Below, piece by piece: positions 1 to 4,935 of a stretch of 6,505 bases of DNA. Origin of the DNA: Methanobacteriota archaeon (GTDB taxonomy: Archaea; Halobacteriota; Methanosarcinia; Methanosarcinales; Methanosarcinaceae); the NCBI GenBank assembly GCA_023399215.1, contig JAEWQJ010000041.1:1-6505 (forward strand). The letters run 5' to 3'. The position numbers and the translations under genes are program-made. The stretch's first letter is position 1. Each line of letters begins with the position of its first letter. Under the pieces are notes generated by a model that did not search any database, was not told the DNA's origin, and saw nothing but the letters and a program-made list of their open reading frames with translations.

Positions 1-334
1 ATTTTGCTTCTAATATGCCATTGGTGCCCGATCCATTAATTCCATAATTAATGTCCTCGAAAGTGTGGGAATTCATATCTAATAAGTAATGTTTAACAAC
101 ACGATTTGAAGGAGAATCCGATTTGGAGCAAGTTACCAGTAAATATTGTCCATCTGGACTCCATTCTGTTGAAGTTATTGTGAACCCGTCTTCTATCTGG
201 AGAATTTTATTAAGCGGTGTAACATTAAAACTTAGATCTTCCGATGTCGAGTTTGCTGATGCTATATTTGTAACAAGTAACAATGAAAATAAGATAAATA
301 CTGTGAAAACATTTCTTAACATTTGAATCTCCAT
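1..334 (-). CDS. Partial secreted TolB-like/PD40 beta-propeller protein (N-terminal 111 codons, runs off left edge)
   Basis: The frame is open from an ATG at 334-332 to the left edge of the window. The product starts MEIQMLRNVF, has a hydrophobic signal segment ending near NIASA (about residues 9-28), then a mature part with one clear PD40 motif, WSPDGQYLLVT. It is a close paralogue of the complete gene at 2235-3971: roughly 70% of residues agree by eye, and NGILEAK is shared at the cut end. A second ATG at 322-320 is the better-supported start, because GGAG lies 6 bases upstream of it (332-329) and it gives a typical signal peptide with an early arginine. The family forms beta-propellers; here it would face the outside of the cell. 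The gene follows a terminator-like hairpin, so it may be transcribed separately from the permeases. The substrate is unknown. Whether the full gene is intact cannot be seen. Confidence 0.88.
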   Translation of the reverse strand, partial: MEIQMLRNVFTVFILFSLLLVTNIASANSTSEDLSFNVTPLNKILQIEDGFTITSTEWSPDGQYLLVTCSKSDSPSNRVVKHYLLDMNSHTFEDINYGINGSGTNGILEAK

Positions 335-357
335 CCTAAACTTAGAAAGCTAGCTTC

Positions 358-413
358 AAAAGTTGAAAAAATAAAAGTTGAAAAATAATTTATTCTGGTA
401 TTTACACCAGAAT
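358..413 (-). terminator. Hairpin plus repeated T-tracts after the permease operon
   Basis: An 8-bp perfect stem (392-399 ATTCTGGT with 406-413 ACCAGAAT, 6-base loop) lies 62 bases beyond the stop of the second permease. Read on the minus strand it is followed by TTATTTTTC, and then by two T-rich stretches made by a tandem 14-15 bp repeat (358-372 and 373-386, unit AAAAGTTGAAAAAT on the plus strand). T-tracts are the main archaeal termination signal, so this is a plausible terminator of the permease transcript. A related hairpin with the same ATTCTGGT/ACCAGAAT core stands in the same place before the other propeller gene. Confidence 0.65.
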
Positions 414-475
414 GAAAACGATCCTTACACTTATGTCATTTAAATCAAAAGCCGCCTCCTTGGAAACGTCCCTCT

Positions 476-1360
476 TCAGTATGTTATGTCCTTTTTCAAA
501 AATGCGAGCACTGAGCCTATAAGCAAGATGAAGGGTAGCACGAAAAGATATGCCAGGTTGGGCCAGAATTCCCATGCCCAGGCTCCTAGTGTATAGCGTG
601 TGTCAAATATTCCACCTATTCCAGAAGTCATTCCTGTGTCAGCATCTTTGATTCCTATAGCAGTAGAAGTATACTGATAATCAGGGAGGAAATTCTTGAA
701 AACCTGAGTCTGGGCTTGTGCTGAATGACTATCTCCAGACAAAGTAAGACTTACAGTAAAGAATAGATCGGCAATTAATATTGTTATTACAAGCCAGAAA
801 ATAATGTTGAACATAAGAGAATTATTTGATTTCTTTGCTATTGTCGAGATCATTATGGAAATTGCAAGGAAGAATAAGGCATAAAAGAAAGTCAAAATCA
901 CGAATATCTCAATTCTTGCGATTTGCTGCATCGTAACCGGAACTCCTGAAATTATTAACATGACTCCGGTTGCCAGATTTATTGAAAAGAAAAGCACCAG
1001 CAAGATACACAAGCCTGACCCCAGGATTTTGCCAAGAATTATATTATCCCTGAATACGGGATGTGTCAATAAAACATTCATAGAACTGGATTTTATCTCT
1101 TTGACAATTGCATCAAAACCCAGTACTATTCCTATAATAGGTGCAAAACGACCGACAACTTCTGTTACTCCTTCAAACCCTCTCATCAAATCAGAACTGC
1201 CAAGAACATTCAAAGCATATTCGACTTCCATGCCTTGTAAACACGAATAAGCAAGGATGACCAGCGTAAAGGTTGCCGTAAAAGAAAGGAATACAGGACT
1301 TTTCAGATGATCAGCAAACTCTTTTTGTGCTATGACTTTGATATTGGAGATATTTTCCAC
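476..1360 (-). CDS. ABC-2 type transporter permease (second of pair)
   Basis: This is a 294-residue integral membrane protein of the ABC-2 permease superfamily (NosY-like, ABC2_membrane_2 type). Hydrophobic spans lie near residues 22-40, 68-83, 113-140, 151-173, 181-205 and 268-288, a layout close to the usual six. The cytoplasmic motif NVLLTHPVFRDNI at residues 95-107 is the family's conserved LLxxPVxRxxIxxGK stretch, likely next to the ATPase-coupling region. The large outer loop (about 206-266) is hydrophilic. The start is GTG at 1360-1358, decided by a strong AAGGAGG seven bases upstream; that site overlaps the TAA stop of the preceding permease. It would pair with the product of 1373-2230 as a heterodimeric channel and needs an ABC ATPase, which is not in the window. 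The substrate cannot be told; family members export or extrude varied compounds. Confidence 0.9.
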   Translation of the reverse strand: MENISNIKVIAQKEFADHLKSPVFLSFTATFTLVILAYSCLQGMEVEYALNVLGSSDLMRGFEGVTEVVGRFAPIIGIVLGFDAIVKEIKSSSMNVLLTHPVFRDNIILGKILGSGLCILLVLFFSINLATGVMLIISGVPVTMQQIARIEIFVILTFFYALFFLAISIMISTIAKKSNNSLMFNIIFWLVITILIADLFFTVSLTLSGDSHSAQAQTQVFKNFLPDYQYTSTAIGIKDADTGMTSGIGGIFDTRYTLGAWAWEFWPNLAYLFVLPFILLIGSVLAFLKKDITY

Positions 1361-1367
1361 ATTATTT

Positions 1368-1374
1368 CCTCCTT
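1368..1374 (-). promoter_or_regulatory. Strong Shine-Dalgarno site fused to the upstream stop codon
   Basis: On the minus strand the sequence reads TAAGGAGG, then seven bases, then GTG. The TAA (1375-1373) is the stop of the upstream permease and its last two bases are the first two of AAGGAGG. A ribosome ending one permease therefore sits on the ribosome site of the next. This fixes the GTG start at 1360 and suggests translational coupling and matched amounts of the two subunits. Confidence 0.85.
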
Positions 1375-2230
1375 AAATATCATCTCTCAAAAATGCAATG
1401 TATGCGGCTGCCAAAAATATAAATGGGAGAATTAACAAGATTATCGCATTTTGCCAGTAATATCCAATAAGGTAAGATATCAAATATTGAGTATCCATAA
1501 ACCCATTTATATCTGCCATAACATGAAGCCCGAATAAACTCAAATCCAGATTTCCAACTGTCACTTCAGCAAAATGATGTAAAGGTGAGATATTATATAT
1601 TGCGGCCGTAGTCGAAACATATTCTTTTGTCATATCAAACAGCGATTGACCTGACGCGATAGACGCAAGTATCATGACGGTGGGTCCTAAGGCGACACAC
1701 ATATTGATCCAGACAAGAACTCCAAAGGTGAGGGATTCGATTTCGGTTTTACACCAGACTGAAGTGAAAAGTCCAAACGCTGCAAAAACTAAAAGATAAA
1801 GAAAAGTAAATATCCCGAAAATAAACAGCCTCAGGAGGGAATCAAATTCAGCAATTTTTCCGGAAATAACAAAGTCCGAAGCTGCAACTAATATTAAGGA
1901 CAAAAATACCACAAGAGCAAGATTCATTGAAATCCCGAGAAATTTGCCTGTAATAATATTATCCCTGAATACGGGATGTGTCAATAAAACATTGAGACTT
2001 TTACTATTTTTTTCTTTAATTATTCCGTCATACCCAAGAGATATGCCTATTAATGGGAAAAATACCCCGATTGTTTGGACAACTTGCATAAAATTTTCCC
2101 CACCTTCATTACTTTGCAAGTATATAAACATAGTACCCATAAAAATGGCAACCAATACAAAAAAACTCGGTTCATATAGTTTGTCCGAGAATTCCTTTTG
2201 TGCCAGTGTTAAAACGCAGTCTTTATTCAT
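1373..2230 (-). CDS. ABC-2 type transporter permease (first of pair)
   Basis: This 285-residue membrane protein is a divergent paralogue of the neighbouring permease. Both begin with the same pattern (here LTLAQKEFSDKL, there IKVIAQKEFADHL), carry the identical block NVLLTHPVFRDNI (residues 80-92 here) and end in a hydrophobic span followed by AFLRDDI or AFLKKDITY. Hydrophobic spans lie near residues 22-38, 52-66, 98-122, 132-157, 166-192 and 260-280. An ISPLHHF motif near residue 214 matches the NPLxxY-like pattern seen in NosY-type permeases. The ATG at 2230-2228 lies 4 bases beyond the TGA of the propeller gene. The only ribosome site is weak (GGAAG and GTGAT fragments inside the end of that gene), so translation is probably coupled to it. 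It likely forms a heterodimer with the next gene's product; the ATPase partner is not in the window. Confidence 0.9.
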   Translation of the reverse strand: MNKDCVLTLAQKEFSDKLYEPSFFVLVAIFMGTMFIYLQSNEGGENFMQVVQTIGVFFPLIGISLGYDGIIKEKNSKSLNVLLTHPVFRDNIITGKFLGISMNLALVVFLSLILVAASDFVISGKIAEFDSLLRLFIFGIFTFLYLLVFAAFGLFTSVWCKTEIESLTFGVLVWINMCVALGPTVMILASIASGQSLFDMTKEYVSTTAAIYNISPLHHFAEVTVGNLDLSLFGLHVMADINGFMDTQYLISYLIGYYWQNAIILLILPFIFLAAAYIAFLRDDI

Positions 2231-2234
2231 TGTA

Positions 2235-3971
2235 TCACAGCTTCCAGCTTTTATGCATTAACCAGGCTCCTAATATACAGACAAAAAGCTGTAAAAATAC
2301 AAAAGAAGGGGATTGCTTGCTTGTTTCTTCAGCATCAGCAGCCTGTGATGTATTAATAGATTGTGAGACATTTGCAGAGTTTGGTTTATCAGTTTTAGCT
2401 TTATCGATAATACTGGACTCTTTGCTACCACCGATAATTTCCTTTACAGGGATATTTTTCCAGATAAAAGAAGAGTTCAAGATATTTATTTTGATCAGAG
2501 AGCTCTCTCCATAATCCCAATCGCTATCTGAGGAAAATAGTATAGATCCTATAGTGAATCGTTTTCCATCTGGACTCCACTCCCTTAATACATCATGTCT
2601 GCCTTTTATTGTCTGGGTTATTTGAGTTAGATTAGAGCCATCCGAATTAACAATGAATAAAGGAGCAGCAACACTTTGAAGTTTTGAAGGGCCGGGCTCG
2701 TTTTCAATTAGCTTTCCGCTATCAGGATAAAGGGCAGATGTAAAAGCTATGAGATTTCCAGACGGGCTTATCGAAAATTGTTCAGCTTTATCTAGAGGGC
2801 TCCAGAACAAATCCCAAAAATAAGAGGATGTAAGTCCGAAATTAGTGATAAAAGTTAGGTTAGTCCCATCAACGTCAATTGAATATAGTTTATTTTTATT
2901 CTCAACGAATGTTATTTTCTTCCCATCAGAGGACCATTGCGGTTTACTAGCATTGCCTTCATACAAAAGACGCTTGTCGTTTTCATCGCCTTCTATAACA
3001 TAAAGATTATTATTCTGATTCACCAGAAGAAGTGAACCGTTTGGCTGCCAATATTCTTTTGTCAAGATGAATTCGTCGGTGCCATCGTAAGAAGAAATGT
3101 TTCCTTTTAAATTTGAACCATCGGTATTAGAGATATAAGTCTGTAAATCGAAACTACCTGGTAACCCTGAAACTAAGAGTATTTTTTTCCTGTCAGGGCT
3201 GAGCGAAAATTCCCAATATTTTTTATCTTTGTTCTTAGGCTGGAAAGTCTGAATTAAATTACCGCTCTCATCAATAAGCGCCACATTTCCGTCATCCTTA
3301 ACAATAAATATTTTGTCAGAATCATACCAGACAGGCTGTGGATATGTAGCTGAAGAAAGTTCACGGGCGTTTGTTCCATCTCTATTTGCGATGTATACTG
3401 CAGTAGAAGCATTTCCGGGCTTTTGCCATTCAAATGTAATTTTACTGGAATCGGGATTCCAGTTCAGATTTCTTTGACGACCAATATTCCCAATATCCTT
3501 CATTACGCTTGGAAGATCTGTAAAGTTAGTTCCTACACCCCTCAAATCTGTACCGTCTGGATTACAAACAACAAAGCAACTACCTGAATCTGTTGGCCCA
3601 GCAAACTTTAAAACTCCAAAATAGATCTTGTCTCCAGATGGGATCCATTTTGCTTCCAATATGCCATTGGTGTCTGACTCATTAATCCCATAATTGATTT
3701 CCCCGAAAGTATGAGAATTCGTATCCAATAGGTAATGTTTAACAATGTTCTTTGAAGGAACAACATATTTTGAACAGGTTACAAGCAAATATTGTCCATC
3801 AGGGCTCCATTGTGTTGAAGTTGTTGTGAACCCTTTTTCTATATGAAGAATATCGTCAAGTGATGTAACGTTAAGATTTGAACTTTCAGGTTTTGGGTTT
3901 GCTGACGCTATGTTTACGACAAGTAATAATATAACTACTATGAAAACACTTCTTAGCATTTGAATATCCAT
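2235..3971 (-). CDS. Secreted, membrane-anchored TolB-like/PD40 beta-propeller protein
   Basis: This 578-residue protein has a signal segment (MLRSVFIVVI to NIASA, about residues 5-24), a propeller of seven to eight repeats, a polar Ser/Thr/Asn linker (about 515-555), a single membrane span (about 556-573) and a short basic tail HKSWKL. PD40-type motifs recur: WSPDGQYLLVT (55), WIPSGDKIYF (109), WNPDSSKITF (171), LSPDRKKILLV (257), WQPNGSLLLV (308), WSSDGKKITFV (346), ISPSGNLIAF (401) and WSPDGKRFTI (465). They alternate with DGT/DGS turns (139, 198, 284, 368, 444). Many N-x-S/T sites suit an archaeal glycosylated surface protein. It would sit outside the membrane, perhaps presenting a ligand to the two permeases encoded 4 and 874 bases downstream. 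No catalytic site was recognised. The ATG at 3971 gives the longest form; the ATG at 3959 gives a cleaner signal peptide and may be the true start. Neither has a strong ribosome site. Confidence 0.9.
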   Translation of the reverse strand: MDIQMLRSVFIVVILLLVVNIASANPKPESSNLNVTSLDDILHIEKGFTTTSTQWSPDGQYLLVTCSKYVVPSKNIVKHYLLDTNSHTFGEINYGINESDTNGILEAKWIPSGDKIYFGVLKFAGPTDSGSCFVVCNPDGTDLRGVGTNFTDLPSVMKDIGNIGRQRNLNWNPDSSKITFEWQKPGNASTAVYIANRDGTNARELSSATYPQPVWYDSDKIFIVKDDGNVALIDESGNLIQTFQPKNKDKKYWEFSLSPDRKKILLVSGLPGSFDLQTYISNTDGSNLKGNISSYDGTDEFILTKEYWQPNGSLLLVNQNNNLYVIEGDENDKRLLYEGNASKPQWSSDGKKITFVENKNKLYSIDVDGTNLTFITNFGLTSSYFWDLFWSPLDKAEQFSISPSGNLIAFTSALYPDSGKLIENEPGPSKLQSVAAPLFIVNSDGSNLTQITQTIKGRHDVLREWSPDGKRFTIGSILFSSDSDWDYGESSLIKINILNSSFIWKNIPVKEIIGGSKESSIIDKAKTDKPNSANVSQSINTSQAADAEETSKQSPSFVFLQLFVCILGAWLMHKSWKL

Positions 3972-4001
3972 CCAAAATTTGAAAAATTAGTTTGCAATAT
4001 T

Positions 4002-4040
4002 GAAAAAAATTAATCCATTCTGGTTTTGGTACCAGAATGG
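4002..4040 (-). terminator. Hairpin plus T7 tract between the PPC-like gene and the propeller gene
   Basis: A perfect 10-bp stem (4015-4024 CCATTCTGGT with 4031-4040 ACCAGAATGG, 6-base loop) begins 11 bases after the stop of the PPC-like gene. Read on the minus strand it is followed by ATTAATTTTTTTC, with seven T in a row at 4009-4003. This looks like a terminator or attenuator. Read-through would carry transcription into the propeller-permease genes, so it could set the ratio of the abundant small protein to the transporter. The core matches the hairpin at 392-413. Confidence 0.7.
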
Positions 4041-4050
4041 AAATTTTCTT

Positions 4051-4470
4051 TTAACGTTTATCTACAATAGCAGTATAGTCTCCAATGCCGGGAAAACCAG
4101 AAACCTGAACATAGACTGGTTGTGTATTTAAATAATCATCATTTACAGTTTGAGTATTCTTACTTACATATTGCATTAAGGGATGAGAACTGCTACCTTC
4201 ATACATCTGAGCTACTGCGCCCTTTCTCAACGAAGTACCGTCAAGATACAAATAAATAGTACCAGTACCAGGATAGCCGTAATAGAAATCTGACTCATCG
4301 GCTGGATCCTCAGTCAATGTACCAGAAATAAAGTTATACCCAGTACCCATACCGTCAACATAATTTGCCGTGCTAAACGAAGATCCCGCATCAGGAGATT
4401 CGGCTGCCGCAACACCCACAAGCATGACACACGCTATGAGCGCTATCATTAAACTAGCTTTTATGTTCAT
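4051..4470 (-). CDS. Small secreted PPC-like beta-sandwich protein
   Basis: The product is 139 residues from the ATG at 4470: a signal peptide (MNIKASLMIALIACVMLVGVAAA) cut near AAA-ESPDAG, then one domain of about 115 residues. The domain follows the bacterial/archaeal pre-peptidase C-terminal (PPC) pattern: an early GSSFSTANYVDG, then ISGTLTEDPADESDFYYGYPGTGTIYLYLDG as separate strands, ending with PVYVQVSGFPGIGDYTAIV, which resembles the family's YYVRV...GxYTLxV ending. A GTG at 4482 is in frame but lies inside the ribosome site GAGAGGTG, so the ATG nine bases later is preferred. PPC domains are usually appended to proteases or other secreted enzymes; here the domain stands alone and has no catalytic part. 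It may be a surface or extracellular binding protein. The family call is by pattern only and could be wrong; the export call is firm. Confidence 0.8.
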   Translation of the reverse strand: MNIKASLMIALIACVMLVGVAAAESPDAGSSFSTANYVDGMGTGYNFISGTLTEDPADESDFYYGYPGTGTIYLYLDGTSLRKGAVAQMYEGSSSHPLMQYVSKNTQTVNDDYLNTQPVYVQVSGFPGIGDYTAIVDKR

Positions 4471-4479
4471 TTTATCTAA

Positions 4480-4487
4480 CACCTCTC
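4480..4487 (-). promoter_or_regulatory. Ribosome binding site of the PPC-like gene, inside a hairpin arm
   Basis: On the minus strand GAGAGGTG lies nine bases before the ATG at 4470 and matches the archaeal anti-Shine-Dalgarno partner GGAGGTG. It contains the alternative GTG codon at 4482, which argues against that codon as the start. Its first bases form one arm of a perfect 8-bp inverted repeat with 4501-4508, so the site can be masked in the mRNA. Confidence 0.75.
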
Positions 4488-4557
4488 AAATTTTGTTTAC
4501 TGAGAGGTAAAATCCCGCAAGTATTAAGTAATCTTAAAACTATGCAGATTTACCTCT
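4481..4557 (-). promoter_or_regulatory. Three-segment leader with two mutually exclusive pairings (possible RNA switch)
   Basis: In minus-strand RNA order, segment 1 is AGAGGTAAATC (4557-4547), segment 2 is GATTTTACCTCTCA (4514-4501), and segment 3 is TGAGAGGT (4488-4481), which holds the ribosome binding site. Segments 2 and 3 pair perfectly over 8 bp with a 12-base loop and would block translation. Segments 1 and 2 pair over 11 bp with one bulged T and would free segment 3. The two pairings share ACCTCT of segment 2, so only one can form at a time. This is the layout of a translational switch. It requires that transcription start upstream of 4557, which is not proven. No known riboswitch class was recognised. 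Confidence 0.45.
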
Positions 4558-4566
4558 TTTAGGGGT

Positions 4567-4605
4567 TGGAGTTCAATCGCTCTTTTCGCGTCCGGTTGAA
4601 CTCCA
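4567..4605. repeat. 13-bp hairpin in the intergenic region
   Basis: TGGAGTTCAATCG (4567-4579) faces CGGTTGAACTCCA (4593-4605) across a 13-base loop. Twelve of 13 positions are Watson-Crick; the other is a T/C difference that gives a wobble pair in plus-strand RNA. On the plus strand it is followed after 11 bases by six T (4617-4622), so it could end plus-strand transcription, although no plus gene precedes it. On the minus strand it would lie at the 5' end of the PPC-like gene's leader if the TATA-like box at 4627-4640 is used, where it could stabilise or regulate the mRNA. Confidence 0.6.
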
Positions 4606-4626
4606 TAAATTGCTACTTTTTTACAT

Positions 4627-4640
4627 CAATATTAATTTTA
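4627..4640 (-). promoter_or_regulatory. Candidate TATA-like promoter box for the PPC-like gene
   Basis: The minus strand reads TAAAATTAATATTG directly after the 26-bp repeat arm. An archaeal promoter here would start transcription about 25 bases on, near 4605, giving a leader of roughly 135 bases that includes the hairpin at 4567-4605 and the three-segment switch. AT-rich DNA gives many such matches; weaker rivals are the TTTATGG just upstream of 4605 and CTTAATACTT near 4521-4530, the latter of which would remove the switch from the transcript. Confidence 0.3.
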
Positions 4641-4742
4641 TGTCCAAAGTCTCTAACAATCTTGGAAAAAAACTCGGATTATGATAAATTTTCTTATAAT
4701 TTTAATCAACGTATGAATTGTTAGAGACTTTGGACATAAAAT
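4635..4742. repeat. 108-bp element bounded by perfect 26-bp inverted repeats (MITE-like or shared control site)
   Basis: The left arm 4635-4660 and right arm 4717-4742 are perfect reverse complements over 26 bp; the outer-to-inner core is TGTCCAAAGTCTCTAACAAT. They enclose 56 bp of AT-rich DNA with no credible gene. If the termini are set at TGTCC...GGACA, the element (4641-4736) is flanked by TA on both sides, as expected for a TA target duplication of the IS630/Tc1-mariner type. TA is its own complement and the match goes on four bases further, so the duplication is not proven. Instead, the arms may be two copies of an operator, each just upstream of a divergent promoter. There is no transposase here. 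Confidence 0.6.
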
Positions 4743-4750
4743 ATATAAAT
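4738..4750 (+). promoter_or_regulatory. Candidate TATA-box promoter for the NEW3-like gene
   Basis: AAAATATATAAAT is a good archaeal TATA box with an A-rich upstream (BRE-like) part that is supplied by the end of the right repeat arm. Transcription would start near 4772, leaving a leader of about 160 bases before the GTG at 4936. Long leaders are common in Methanosarcina. A second, weaker box, ACTATATGTA near 4902-4911, would give an almost leaderless message. Confidence 0.45.
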
Positions 4751-4935
4751 AACAAAACTTTTCTGGAAATTGATAGGTATCTTCAGGATGAGGTAGAATT
4801 TTGGGAATAGTAGCCAATATTACTAGTTGAGAAAAAAATCAATGGCTTAAAATAGCTAAGCTTCGAAGTTCCACTTACAACTCTGCCAATTTTTCCTGAT
4901 CACTATATGTATGATATTTCTTGGGAAGGATATAA
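4743..4935 (+). other. Non-coding 5' region of the NEW3-like gene
   Basis: These 193 bases hold no gene I can support, no tRNA and no strong hairpin. The clear sites are the TATA-like box at the left end, a second weak TATA-like stretch near 4902-4911, and the ribosome site AAGGA at 4926-4930, five bases before the GTG. A 30-codon open stretch from a TTG at 4718 to TAG at 4808-4810 crosses its left part; it has no ribosome site and no recognised product. Confidence 0.5.

Noticed and set aside
123..326. Plus-strand open frame of 67 codons
   Set aside because: It lies antisense to the conserved N-terminal part of the left-edge propeller gene, which has clear homology to 2235-3971.
347..356. 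Perfect palindrome AAGCTAGCTT just upstream of the left-edge gene
   Set aside because: A 10-bp palindrome in AT-rich DNA is expected by chance, and it is absent upstream of the paralogue.
960..1250. Plus-strand open frame of 96 codons
   Set aside because: It is the shadow of the permease gene on the other strand; a similar shadow at 1944-2261 arises from the same conserved codons in the paralogue.
2200..2514. Plus-strand open frame of 104 codons across a gene junction
   Set aside because: It covers the 3' end of the propeller gene and the permease start in antisense and has no ribosome site or recognisable product.
2235..3971. True TolB of a Tol-Pal system
   Set aside because: Tol-Pal belongs to Gram-negative envelopes; only the propeller repeat type is shared, and the C-terminal membrane anchor and permease neighbours do not fit.
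4567..4605. tRNA-like reading of GGAGTTCAATC and its partner
   Set aside because: No acceptor stem, anticodon arm or D arm can be placed around it; it is a simple hairpin.
4481..4742. CRISPR-like array from the several repeats in this stretch
   Set aside because: The repeats are inverted pairs of different sequence, not regularly spaced direct repeats.
4718..4813. Thirty-codon plus-strand stretch (TTG start, product containing IDRYLQDEVEFWE) ending in two in-frame TAG codons
   Set aside because: It might be a transposase remnant or, in a Methanosarcina, a pyrrolysine read-through, but it is short, has no ribosome site and after the TAGs has no family resemblance.
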